A stretch of DNA of 64,000 bases from Taudactylus pleione (taxonomy: Eukaryota; Chordata; Amphibia; Anura; Myobatrachidae), in the NCBI GenBank assembly GCA_031769625.1, contig JAUIMM010000124.1, positions 10,304,001 through 10,368,000 of the forward strand. Direction: 5' to 3'. Below, one piece after another: positions 10,097-19,875 of this stretch (position 1 is its first letter; each line of letters opens with the position of its first letter). The position numbers were made by a program, and so were the translations under genes. Under the pieces are notes generated by a model. The model worked only from the letters and a program-made list of their open reading frames with translations, did not search any database and was not told where the DNA came from.

Positions 10097-11575
10097 AGTG
10101 TCATGTATGACAGGAGTGGTATTAGGAGTGTCATATATGACAGGAGTGGTATTGGGAGTGTCATGTTTTACAGGAGCGGTATCGGGAGTGTCATGTATGA
10201 AAGGAGTGGTATTGGGAGTGTCATGTATGACAGAGTGGTGTTGAGAGTGTCATGTATGATAGGAGTGGTAATGGTAGTATAAGCTATTACAGGATTGGTA
10301 TTGGGATTGTCAGGTATGACAGGAGTGGTATTGGGAGTGTCATGTATGACAGGAGTGGTATTGGGAGTGTCATGTATGACAGTAGTGGTATTGGCAGTGT
10401 CATGTATGACAGGAGTGATATTAGGAGTGTCAGGTATGACAGTAGTGGTATTGGCAGTGTAATTTATGACAGGAGTGGTATTGGGAGTGTCAGGTATGAC
10501 AGGAGTGGTATTGGGAGTGTCATGTATGACAGGAGTGGTATTGGGAGTGTCAGGTTTGACAGTAGTGGTATTGGGAGTATTATGTAGGACAGTGGTGTTA
10601 TTGGGAGTGTCAGGTATGACAGGATTGGAACTGTGAATGTCAGGTATGACAGGAGTGGTACTGGGAGTGTCAGATATGACAGGAGTGGTATTGGGAGTGT
10701 CATGTATGACAGGAGTGGTATTGGGAGTGTCAGATATGACAAGAGGGGTATTGGGAGTGTCAGGTATGACAGGAGTGGAACTGTGAATGTCATGTATGAC
10801 AGGAGTGGTATTGGGAGTGTCAGGTATGACAGGAGTGATATTGGGAGTGTCAGGTATGACAGGAGTGATATTGGAAGTGTCAGATATGACAGGAGTGGTA
10901 TTGGGAGTGTCATGTATGACAGGAGTGGTATTGGGAGTGTTAGGTATGACAGGAGTGGTTTTGGGAGTGTCAGGTATGACAGTAGTGGTATTGGGAGTGT
11001 CAGGTATGACAGGGATGGTATTTGGAGTGCCAGGTATGACAGGAGTGGTATTGGGAGTGTCAGGTATGGCAGGGATAGTATTGGCAGTGTCAGGTATGGC
11101 AGGTGTGGTATTGGGAGTGTCATGTATGACAGGAGTTGTATTGGGAGTGTCAGATATGACAGGAGTGGTATTGGGAGTGTCATGTATGACAGGTGTGGTA
11201 TTGGGAGTGTCATGTATGACAGGAGTGCTATTGGGAGTGTCAGGTATGACAGGAGTGGTATTGGGAGCGTCAGATATGACAGGAGTCGTATTGGGAGTGT
11301 CAGGTATGACAGGAGTGGTACTGGGAGTGTCATGTATGACAGGTGTGGTATTGGGAGTGTCATGTATGACAGGAGTGGTATTGGGAGTGTCAGGTATGAC
11401 AGAAGTGGTATTGGGAGTGTCATGTATGACAGGAGTGATATTGGGAGTGTCAGGTATGACAGGTGTGGTATTGGGAGTGTCATGTATGACAGGAGTGCTA
11501 TTGTGAGTGTCATGTATGACAGGAGTGGTATTGGGAGTGTCAGGGATGACAGTAGAGGAATTGTGAGTGTCGGCC
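10095..11575. repeat. 30-bp minisatellite, block 3 (about 49 units)
   Basis: Closest to the original pol linker. The minus strand reads GNLLGFDTVSELGFIRIV and then about 47 decapeptides of type PDTPNTTPVI / HDTPNTTPVI without a stop down to about 10168. Its left part (10097-10790) matches block 2 unit by unit. Confidence 0.95.
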
Positions 11576-11800
11576 ACAATACGTATAAAACCCAATTCTG
11601 ATACAGTATCAAAGCCCAAGAGATTTCCTCTTGCATATTTAGTGAGAAAAAATAATGCCTTTGTCATTTTTGCGCGCAATAACATTAAAAGAACCCTGTA
11701 AGGGAAGGGGTTGTTTATTTTTAATATTAAAAATGTTTAGTTAATATTTTTATAGCTGTTGGATTCAAAACCACCTTGATATGCAGCTTCTTGAAACTGA
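11576..11800 (-). pseudogene. Gypsy pol linker (original copy)
   Basis: The minus strand encodes a stretch ending YARGNLLGFDTVSELGFIRIV, which resembles the region between the Gypsy retropepsin and RT. It follows the protease across MITE M3 and feeds in frame into the minisatellite. In related elements this linker is short before the RT segment beginning near LFQDIGKLK, so the repeat has expanded inside it. Confidence 0.75.
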
Positions 11801-12373
11801 GGGCCTGATTCAGACCCGCTCGCGAGCGCTATGCGCTCGCAAGCGGGTTGATGGTGGCCCAGTGCGCATGCGCACGATGCAGCTGGCTCCGTCATGCGCA
11901 TGTGTAAGACCCGGATAGCGATGGGCAAATCATTGCTCCGGGTCTCGTACCAAAGGGGGCGTGCTGTCGATGTTGAGTGACAGCATGCCCCCTTTGGTGG
12001 GCTGGCCAGGGGCGTGGCTGCCCAGAAGGAAGCATTCCCATGGGAACGCCTACCGTCTGGTGCCGGCCCCACTGACATCACAAGTGATGTCAGTGGGAGA
12101 GCTTTCGGCTCTGTTTGAGCCAAAAGCTCTCTGGGGCTTGCGGCAACGAGACCCTACCACAAGGGTCTCATCGCAAACCCGATTGTCGCGATGGTCTTAA
12201 CCATCGTGACCATCTTCCTGGCCGCTCGCTATAGCTGTGGGTGGTTACTCCTGTGGGTGGTCCTTTGACCACCCACAGCTATGCGAGCGGCCAGGAGGCT
12301 GCTCTATAAAAACAGAAGGCCGGCCCTGATTCAGAGCGAGCGCTCTGAGTAAGGCCGGCTCTGAATCAGGCCC
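11801..12373. mobile_element. Palindrome-chain MITE, full copy M3, in the Gypsy protease
   Basis: Complete 573-bp copy with termini GGGCCTGATTCAGA and its inverse, flanked by TGA (11798-11800 and 12374-12376). It interrupts the protease just after the DSGA motif. The interior again consists of consecutive palindromes, including a GTCGATGTTGAGTGACAGC-type hairpin, a 20-bp palindrome around CCCATGGG with one mismatch, and CACTGACATCACAAGTGATG. It is the source of the truncated copies at 7300 and 9758. Confidence 0.85.
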
Positions 12374-12675
12374 TGATATCATCCATTAGATTTACAGAAG
12401 CACCGGAATCTATTAGAAATTCACAAAAGTGTTGTCTATGGTTATGTCAGTTTTTGGACTGACCTTGTTTTATCTGACCCGATGAATCATGTAGATAAAG
12501 CCTTCTGGAGTATTATCACTGTCAGATGATTTTGCAGTTGGAGACCATGTAAAATGTTGAATCCACACAATGCACTGTCTTTACTCTGGATTTAGCTGTG
12601 AAGAGTGTGTCATTGTAGATTTGCAGACAGAGGAAAAGTGATTCAGTTTGCACATTTTACCAGTGGCAGACAAAA
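12374..12675 (-). pseudogene. Gypsy CCHC knuckle (3' half) and retropepsin start, broken
   Basis: The minus strand from 12675 reads CHW..GKMCKLNHFSSVCKS, the second half of a CCHC nucleic-acid-binding knuckle. A poorly conserved spacer follows, then FLIDSGASVNLMDDI at about 12421-12377, the aspartic protease active site (DSGA). The protease would cleave the Gag-Pol polyprotein. It is cut after DDI by MITE M3, and its knuckle is separated from the rest of gag by the element at 12676-15888. The spacer contains stops. Confidence 0.8.
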
Positions 12676-15600
12676 GGGTCTATTCATCAAAACTAAAAAT
12701 TATGCAGTGTTAATTAGGTTTAGAACTTGCCTAATTAACTTAGTTAATTAATTTAGAACTACCTAATTAACGGAGCAATTCATCATGGTTCATGTACAAA
12801 AGTATCTCTACCGAAAACCTGTCATTTCTGCGAAGACAGATTTTCGGAAAAGAGATACTTTCCTCCTGCAGCCCTGAGCTCCCAGCACAGCTGACTACTG
12901 CCTATCCCCCGGGCTCCCTCCACAGCTGTCTGCTGATCTCACACTGCCGCTGGCTCCCTGCACAGCTAACCGCTGATCTCACCCCCTGCTCCCGCACAGC
13001 TGACGGATGTTATCCCACTCCCCGGTTCCCACACAGCTGCGCTGCCTGCCCCCCCCTTCCCACATAGCTGACTGATGTTCTTCCTCCCCCCTCCAGTCTC
13101 TCGCACAGCTGACTGCTGTTCCCCCCCCTCCCCAGCTCACACAAAGCTGAAGGCTGCCTCCCTCGCCCCCCTGGCTACCTGTGCATCTGACAGCTACCTC
13201 CCCCGGCTACCCACACGGCTGATGGATGTCTCATGCTGCCTTCCACCCGGGCTCCCTGCACAATGCTTCTGCCAGCTGCTCTGCTCTGAGTTTGCAGAGA
13301 GGCATGCAGCAGGCAGTAGGCCAGGTTCTGTCCCCCAGCAGCCCCGCACCCTCTGATGTTGTTGGTCCACCGCTCCATCAACTTTAAACTCGCAGGTAGG
13401 CAAGTGGGTCCTGGTTAGAGGTACTCCATACACTATCACCGGTGGGTGCTAAAGTATATGGTATGGAAAGGTGCAGGCTGTAAGAAGACACCAGGAATGG
13501 ATCCCTTTCCTGCACAAGCTGCTGTGTAAGGAAGAATTAAAATGCATAGTCACACTGCAGACTCTCACCTCCAAGGGCCTCAAAATAGTCAATGAAATTA
13601 AATCAGTCATTTCCAAATAACCACCCACTAGGAACATCCCCATCCTACAACTGAAACACCACCATGCACCCCCCCATTCTCCCGATCCCCGCAACACCAC
13701 CCAGCATCCCGCTTAATCCATGCTCCGAACATCACCCAACACCCCCAACCCACACATAATCACTCCACACACCACATCCCAACCCACACCACTCCTCCCA
13801 CCTTTGCACATATCACACACCCCTCTCCTCCACAAACACGACCCACAACTCCATTTGTGCACATAACATTACCCTCCTACACACCACACTACATACCCAC
13901 ATACCATCATGAACAAACTGAAACATTGCCTACCCATTGCCCCCACCCACCCCAACATGGACCTCTCCTCTCTCCATACTCCCCCATCCATACTGCCTTC
14001 CATCCACAACATGGTCGGCTGTCTCCACACATTCCTGTTCCCATGGCCAACCCCCCCAGGTGACGCATTCCCCTACACACATTTATAACCTCAATCAACT
14101 CCAACACTCACCCCTGTCCATGCCAACGCCACAACACCGACCCATACCACAACACACACATTAGCCACCCAACACCACCGCAGCACCACCTCCCTCTCCC
14201 ACCCCAATCACAGCCCACCTTGCACCAACCATCTTCTCTCCAACCTCATATCTGCCGCATTCCTCATTCCCAGCCACATTCTCCTGCCTTTCACAGCCAT
14301 TGTTTACACTACACCCTCCCCGTTCCCTGATAGGCAGATCAGCAACACCTCATCCCCGCACCTCCATCCAATTCAGACAAACTCCTTACACACACCTCCC
14401 ATACTGCACCACAGCCAAGCTCCCCGATTTGCCGAACTGCACCATATGTCCACCAGGCCCACAGCATAGGACCCCAGCCAGCCAAGCACCTCAGTAACCT
14501 CCTTGAAGAAGGCCATGAGCCAAAATGCATGAGAGACCACAGAACCACACCTTGCTACCCATCCACTCTGCACCAAGGACCCGGCTTGATCCAGCCGCCC
14601 CCTTTGACTGTGTGACCGGTGTCACCCCCAAGCACCAACAAATGCACCTGCACAGCTGCAGCCTGGCATGCGACTGCTCCCATCCATTGCCCCTGTACCC
14701 ACTGCACAGGAGCTCCACCAGTCCAGGTAGCCACCAGCAACACCAGCGAACGGCATCCTTGTCCTGGACCGCAGGAGCACTCCTCTCTCCCTGCACCTCC
14801 GTCCGCCCACAGCCTGCACACCGACCCTCCTACCAAGTACGAAGTGGCACACAGGGACAACACCCTGACACAGGCACCACCATCCACAGGACACCACCAG
14901 CGGCCGTGCACAGACTACAACTCGCCAACCCCCACCACAAGGGGAAGCCGCACACCTCAAGCGTGTCCAGACTGCAGCATCACCCACATGGCACTGCCTG
15001 CCTCAGCCAGAACGAGACTTTTGTTCACCCATATGATCCACACCCCACCTGCAATGCCACATCTACAGGCAACCTACTGGTAGGTAAGTCGCATGCATGC
15101 CACACTGTGCAGGATGCCGCCACAGTGAATCACATGCCTGAGCCATCACACCACCCATCCAATGGCTCCCAAGACTGTAGACCAAAGGTCCAGCTGGGAA
15201 GATGTGCCGGTCTTGAACCGCATGGTAAGGAGCCCCCTGAGAAGATCCACCAACCTATCCCCTGAGCCAGCCACCTATTGCCACCACCCCACACCCCACC
15301 CCCTGGGACCAATCCGGAGCAGCATGGTGCCTCAGCAATAAACGCTTTGGCCCCATACCACTTTGCCCATCTCTTATTTCCATATAAACACTACACCACA
15401 CTCACACACCCCTACACTGCACATACAGAGCGCACCTGACCCATCTCCTTTTTTCATTCTGCTTTTCTAGGTAGGAACAGGTACTCCTACCACAGGTGCA
15501 GCACTCTTCTCTCCCCCCCGTTACCCCACATCCACACACACCCATACCCACTCCCAACCCCCCCACCAACCTCAGTTACCCACATCACCCCCACTTCTAC

Positions 15601-15888
15601 CATCCACCCGGCACACACCCCACCCCACTGCCTCCCCCCTTCCCCCAACCACCTTCCACCCCCTACACCGCCTCACAACCCCCTCCCCCATTCCACCATC
15701 TATACCCCCACTCCACTCATACCTCCACACTCTATGAGCTCATTTCACAACCAATGTCGATAACAATAATTTTATGTATTACTGACTTAGTCATATCTCC
15801 TGCATTAAGTCTTTTGATGAATACTAGTGATGCATACATATGGAAAATAATAGATTAAAAACAAAAATTTGGGTTTTATGAATAGGCC
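12676..15888. mobile_element. Unclassified element with terminal inverted repeats and a C-rich interior
   Basis: Termini GGGTCTATTCATCAAAACTA and the inverse of GGGCCTATTCATAAAACCCA bound a 3.2-kb insert that splits the Gypsy zinc knuckle. From about 12880 to 15740 the plus strand is extremely rich in C and A and poor in G. An open frame of 246 codons (14525-15265) is followed by AATAAA near 15338, but its His/Pro/Ser-rich product has no recognised domain and is probably composition-driven. No clear target duplication. The superfamily is unknown. Confidence 0.65.
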
Positions 15889-16230
15889 CCCCAGTCTCCT
15901 GAATGTGGATAGGAGCATCCATACCTGTAACATGATCTAGATTTACTTGACTCCAGATTGCCACTTGTGTCTGTATGTAATTTATTGCACACTTCCAGCT
16001 GGCTCATGTCCTTCTCCATGTCTTTAGCATGTGTTTCCGAAAGTTCAAGACTTCTAGCATATTGCTGCAGCTCTGTCAGCGTCATTTCAGATTTAAGAGC
16101 ACGTCTGCGCAACTTTCCACGTGTGCCAAATGCAATTAGCTGCTGCTTAATTTCATCTTCAACATCATGGAACTGACATGTTCTGGCAAGAATCCTTAAT
16201 CTAGTAATATATGCATAGATAAAGTGTAAA
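15889..16230 (-). pseudogene. Gypsy gag, C-terminal part
   Basis: The minus strand reads AYITRLRILARTCQF, then LRRRALKSEMTLTELQQYAR, ELSETHAKDMEKD and CYRYGCSYPHSGDWG, the end of a Ty3 Gag with the first half of its CCHC knuckle. Gag forms the particle and binds RNA. It is continued by the knuckle remainder at 12675 and preceded by the N-terminal part at 18747-19034. It is mostly open over about 110 codons. Confidence 0.8.
16212..16218. repeat. Target-site duplication of the PLE insertion (left)
   Basis: TGCATAG here and at 18740-18746. On the minus strand both copies sit at matching gag codons (SYA and AYI). Confidence 0.5.
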
Positions 16231-16671
16231 TTGACAATAGAGCGACCAGTTTACTGTTAAGAAATAAATGTGACTGCAGTGTAACAAGATACTAATACAT
16301 AGAAATTATATGTATACAAAAGAGTACCACTTATTCTTGCATCAGCGTAATAAAGGGTTAGATGAGGTTTTAAACAAAAACCAATACTTATTCAAAATAA
16401 CAGTGCAATCCTTATTAGGCAAGTATTGAAGGCCAAAAAGTGCTAGTGCAATAAATAACAGTATAAAGAATAAATATATATAAAATAACAATTTATTGTG
16501 AACAATTATAGGATTTCCAACCAATAGGCTAATAAAATCCCTTAAATTACATAATAATGAAAAAAGGAAATAAAAAAGACAGTAAAAAAATATAAATACA
16601 TTTTCTAAAATTAGCAGCTTATCTGAATGAGAAAAAGAAGTAGTAGTCCAAAGTGCATGAAGTAGCAGCAG

Positions 16672-16714
16672 ACACTCCCAACGCGTTTCGTCTATGACTT
16701 CATCAAGGGGATGG
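16672..16714 (-). ncRNA. Hammerhead-ribozyme-like motif
   Basis: The minus strand reads CCCC, TTGATGA, A, GTCATAGAC, GAAAC, GCGTT, GGGAG. A C/G stem I, a GTC/GAC stem II and a short stem III can all form around TTGATGA and GAAA. The only core departure is U for C at position 3. It lies in the 3' region of the PLE copy, where hammerheads are known. Self-cleavage is likely weak or lost. Confidence 0.5.
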
Positions 16715-16779
16715 TGTGTGAGTGTAAAGGTTCGCTTTTTATAGCCCACTAGGGGTTCAAAAGGTCAGGAATCCGCGTC

Positions 16780-17690
16780 ACATCCTGTGTGATCCATGAC
16801 CCTCATATATACTAAATATATTGTTAATATCAGTTCATCAGTTCCTAATTAGCATGTTCCAGTAGTGTTTTAATCAATTCATAAATAACGGGATGTTGTT
16901 CAGTGTTCTAACATTGCGGCAAAGCTTTGCCCTTACTAACAATACTTCCGCCCTCACTCTGGCACGACACCTCAATGGTGGAAGACCCTGTCCGTCCAGG
17001 TTACGTGGCGTCCTTGCGTTCACGTCCTCTCCGTTTGGTGTGCGCGTGTCCCATGACGATGCACGTCTCCTCCGCGTCACCGTACGTTGCCGCCTGTCTC
17101 CTCCTAGACTCCCGATCATGGCCGCTCGTGTCCCAGGCCAGGCATCACTTCCGCCCTGACTGTGCATGTGACTATGCATGTGACCGCGATGTTCTTCTAC
17201 CAGTACATCATTTCCGCCCTTCTGTTGTACATGGCGGGGATAACTTCCGCCCATCTTTATGAAATAAAAATGGAAAAGTCTCCAGTTTCTTCTAAAATAG
17301 AGAATTAATATTAGAGTTGGTATCAAAAGTATAAGGTTATGAATGGAAATATATTCAGTGGCACATTTTGATTGATTTAACAGAAATATAATGCCATTGG
17401 AGATCCACCATAGGACATAGATGAAATAAATAAGAACGAAATAAATAAGAAAAAAAATAAAAATTATATATAGAGAAACAACTTGCATGCTAGTGCATAT
17501 TATGATATAATATAATGTGAAATGAGAGGGTATTTATGCATATTAGGGGTTGGGTCCATTGCAATAAGTTCATATGTGATAAATAGAGATATAATTCGTA
17601 TAATGTTCTGAATAATATCCATAGTTCATACTAAATATGTCCATAGGTTCAGAATGAAATCTTCGACAATGCTACAAGTTTTCTTATTCT
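16780..17690. other. PLE 3' region without coding sequence
   Basis: AT-rich flanks around a GC-rich block (16900-17260) with repeated CTTCCGCCC-like motifs on the plus strand. A similar GGGCGGAAGT motif is seen near 49420 in the other PLE-type element. No protein or RNA gene recognised. Open frames in it lack domains. Confidence 0.5.
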
Positions 17691-17734
17691 TAGGTTCTTC
17701 TTTTTCTTGACATGTAGAACCAGTGCAGGATCAA

Positions 17735-17815
17735 TACAACATCTGGAATTCCTAAGATGTCACCAATCTTAGTACTAATCAGGCCCAATGATACTAAGCT
17801 CCCAGTCCCATAATT
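17735..17815 (-). pseudogene. 5S rRNA-like segment, degenerate
   Basis: The minus strand reads GGGCCTGATTAGTACTAAGA, then TCTTAGGAATTCCAGATGTTG, which corresponds to the internal promoter and 3' half of vertebrate 5S rRNA with many changes. It faces the better copy at 18140-18240. Confidence 0.55.
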
Positions 17816-17849
17816 GGAGCTTGTATAGATTGGTATAGTTGTATATGTA

Positions 17850-17905
17850 TCTCCAAGAGTATGGTATGACAGCAAATATAATCTGCAAAAGAAGTGGGGG
17901 GGGTG
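17850..17905. repeat. Inverted repeat arm (left)
   Basis: GTATGGTATGACAGCAAATA through GAAGTGGGGGGGTGAAT is complementary to 18085-18140. The pair brackets the PLE coding end. Confidence 0.75.
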
Positions 17906-18019
17906 AATACTACCAAATTATTTCTAGTATACCTGATCTTCCCAATGAGTTCACCCCTAGAGGTACTGGTCAGGCCCATCCCTCCAATAGGGAGGTATAA
18001 TAGTAGATGGGAATTGAAT

Positions 18020-18100
18020 GTATCATAAAAAGGGAGCAATTTCGTAGTATTCGTTGAAGCCTTTTGGTGCCAGTGTGTCCAATTCACCCACCCCCCCACT
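18020..18100 (-). pseudogene. PLE protein, extreme C-terminus
   Basis: The minus strand encodes ELDTLAPKGFNEYYEIAPFL followed by a stop. The same C-terminal pattern ends the RT/GIY-YIG protein at 59038. Nothing upstream of it survives here, so the element is 5'-truncated. Confidence 0.6.
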
Positions 18101-18140
18101 TCTTTTGCAGATTATATTTGCTGTCATACCATCATGTATG
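18085..18140. repeat. Inverted repeat arm (right)
   Basis: Partner of 17850-17905 (CACCCCCCCACTTCTTTTGC and following). Confidence 0.75.
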
Positions 18141-18240
18141 AGCCCAATCTCGTCTGATCTTGGAAGCAAAGCATGATTGGGCCAGGTCAGTACTAAGAAG
18201 GGTAACCTCTTAGGAATACCTGGTGCAGCAAATATACGTT
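18140..18240 (+). pseudogene. 5S rRNA-like segment
   Basis: Reads GAGCCCAATCTCGTCTGATC, then TTGGAAGCAAAGCATG, GGGCCAGGTCAGTACTAAG and TAGGAATACCTGGTGC. This follows vertebrate 5S rRNA from the box A region to near its 3' end. The first third of 5S is missing, so it is a derived promoter-like piece (as in 5S-derived SINEs), not a 5S gene. Confidence 0.7.
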
Positions 18241-18311
18241 GAATCTGCAATGAATACAAGGTGGCATGGCCTAAAAAAGGGAATCTGAATGTACCTGCAT
18301 CTCTTGGAGAT

Positions 18312-18727
18312 ACCAGGCCAGGAAGATGGCCGTGATGGTCAACACCATCGTGACCATCAGGCTTGCGACAAGACCCATGTGGTAGGGTCTCATTGCCGCA
18401 AGCCCTGGAGTGCTTTCGGCTCAAACAGAGCTGAAAGCACTTCCACTGACATCAATTGTGATGTGAGTTTGGCCGGCCCCAGACGATAGGTGTTCCCATG
18501 GGAATGCCTTCGTCTGGGCAGCCACACCCACCAAAGGGGGCGTGCTGTCACTCAACATCGACAGCACGCCCCCTTTGGTACGAGACCCGGAGTGACGGTT
18601 TGCATGTCGCTATCCGGGTCTTGCGCATGCACACAATGGAGCCGGCTCCGTCGTGCGCATACGCACTGGGCCACCATCAACCCACTTGCGAGCGCTCAGT
18701 GCTCACGAGCGGGTCTGAATCAGGCCC
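18312..18727. mobile_element. Palindrome-chain MITE, truncated copy M4
   Basis: Reverse-oriented copy related to M3. It ends in GGGTCTGAATCAGGCCC followed by TCA, and contains the CCCATGGG palindrome near 18495 and the CTGTCACTCAACATCGACAG hairpin. Its left end stops inside the family sequence at a point matching about 12222 of M3, so roughly 150 bp are missing. Confidence 0.75.
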
Positions 18728-18746
18728 TCAGTTTGTAGTTGCATAG

Positions 18747-19034
18747 CTGTCCTGAACAGGTATATTATAGGCTGCATTTTGGAGCAAAATAAGCCGTCAT
18801 AGAGTCCCTGCATTTGGTGTAGTCCTTGGTTTCTGTTTCTGTCATAGTATCATAAAGTTCATAAATCTTGGGGCCAGCACTGATAACAAGCATGCTTTTC
18901 TTTTTGCTGTCAGTAGTTAACCCTATAGCTTCAATAAAATGATCAAACTTTGCAAGCCATTGTCTCCATAATTCTGCAGCATTAGGATCATCAACATGCA
19001 GAAACTGAGGAATTAATGCTAGTATTTCAGCCAT
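18747..19034 (-). pseudogene. Gypsy gag, N-terminal part
   Basis: ATG at 19034-19032 begins MAEILALIPQFLHVDD, followed by ELWRQWLAKFDHFIEAIGL, a KIYELYDTM stretch and YFAPKCSLQNA, the conserved N-terminal half of a Ty3 Gag. This start is chosen because the similarity begins at this methionine. The frame stays open to the PLE target duplication, after which gag resumes at 16230. Confidence 0.8.
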
Positions 19035-19640
19035 GGTAAATGTGAGTAAAGTACAGCTGAGTGTGAGTAATGAAAAGTTTATCCTCATTGCCAGTTGTTA
19101 TATTCTGATGTACCTTTCTTTATAGCAATGTAGTTTATTTCTTATTAGTAATACTTGCTTTATTACTGGTAGATAAAGACAACATCTCCTCATTGCTGTT
19201 ATTCTTCTCGGTTGCTGCTAGATCCTAGTTGGAAAATGGGATCTCTCTGATGTCAAAAACCACGTGACAGCAGCAGAAGGGCTGGATTGCTGCAGTATTA
19301 CCATCCATGTGGGCATAGAGGGGAAACACATTTTAGTGGCGAGTGCAGCGAGCCACCATGCCCGAAGTGTGGAAAGTGAAGCGAGCCCACAAGGGGCCAC
19401 TTTTGGCCCCCACTCTGATCCTTGCCCCTCCCCCTTTGGTCGCGGGTCACGTGGGTGTGATGTCAGAGGTCCTTTGCAGCACCCTATTCTAGACCTAACC
19501 TATTCTTCTCCTTCTCTCCCATCTCCTACTTCCTGATCACATGTCCTTCTGTGCTGCAGGAATCTTAAAGGCACACACCTCATCTTACTATTACTTGACA
19601 ATGCACATAAACTATCTATATAGATAAGATACTACACTCC
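19035..19640. other. Gypsy 5' leader and LTR-like region, limits unknown
   Basis: Non-coding sequence upstream of gag on the minus strand. It contains CGAGTGCAGCGAGCCACC, a run of GC-rich motifs and E-box-like CACGTGA at 19261 and CACGTGG at 19448. It is probably leader plus part of the 5' LTR, but no TG..CA boundary or primer-binding site could be placed. Confidence 0.35.
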
Positions 19641-19861
19641 CCCAGTCATTTATGTGTATGTCTCCATATCCACCATCAGAACTCAGTATATCTCCATGTG
19701 CTCCTCCCCCACCAGCACTGTGTAGTTCTCCCTTCCCCCACCAGCTGGGTATATGTTTCCATGTACCTCTCCCCCAACCAGCACCGTGTGTCACTCCATG
19801 TCCCCCTCCCCCCACGGTAAGAGAATGGTAATGTCACTGTCCCAATTTAGAGAGGTATATT
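19640..19861. repeat. C/T-rich degenerate minisatellite and terminal motif (left of BEL element)
   Basis: Several units of type TATGTCTCCATGTxCCCCTCCCCCACCAG, ending in a terminal motif at 19831-19861 (ATGTCACTGTCCCAATTTAG and following). The same unit type fills 26635-27330, and the terminal motif recurs inverted at 26414-26444. Confidence 0.7.
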
Positions 19862-19875
19862 GAGGGGAGATCGCT

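Larger units (their letters stand above)
16219..18739 (-). mobile_element. 5'-truncated Penelope-like element in Gypsy gag
   Basis: Minus-strand order: palindrome-chain MITE M4 (18727-18312), 5S-like segment, coding end LAPKGFNEYYEIAPFL followed by a stop at about 18080-18020, an inverted repeat, a second 5S-like segment, then about 1 kb of AT-rich sequence and a hammerhead-like motif at 16672-16714. The coding end resembles the last residues of the complete PLE at 59038 (LVPDGLNEFNSYAPFL), which gives the class. A 7-bp target duplication flanks the whole. Confidence 0.65.
1..19034 (-). mobile_element. Ty3/Gypsy retrotransposon, disrupted by nested insertions and an internal minisatellite
   Basis: Reading the minus strand from 19034 downwards gives the normal Ty3/Gypsy domain order: gag, CCHC knuckle, retropepsin (DSGA), pol linker, RT, RNase H, HHCC finger and integrase core (TDNGP). 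The parts are separated by independent insertions at 16219-18739, 12676-15888, 11801-12373, about 4326-4650 and 954-2924, and by a minisatellite of about 7 kb. Coding pieces resume at the matching protein position after each insertion, so this is one element and not several. Stops and frameshifts occur in most domains, so it is dead. The 3' LTR lies beyond position 1 and no 5' LTR could be delimited near 19.1-19.6 kb. Confidence 0.85.

Noticed and set aside
4651..11575. CRISPR-like array or long host repeat protein (open frames up to 623 codons)
   Set aside because: Units are contiguous with no unique spacers, and the sequence is eukaryotic. Frames are open in four of six directions simply because a 30-bp unit lacks stops there. 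Only the minus-strand decapeptide frame has support, through its link to the Gypsy linker.
14525..15265. 246-codon open frame as a host gene
   Set aside because: His/Pro/Ser-rich product follows the C-rich strand bias. Overlapping frames on both strands are also open, no domain is visible, and it lies inside a TIR element.
16893..17262. Arg-rich open frames around 16.9-17.3 kb as genes
   Set aside because: They lie in the GC-rich block of a Penelope 3' region, overlap each other in several frames, and show no domain.
18140..18240. Functional 5S rRNA gene
   Set aside because: The first third of 5S is missing, substitutions are many and there is no T-run terminator in place. Same verdict for 49173-49262, which is better preserved but also incomplete.
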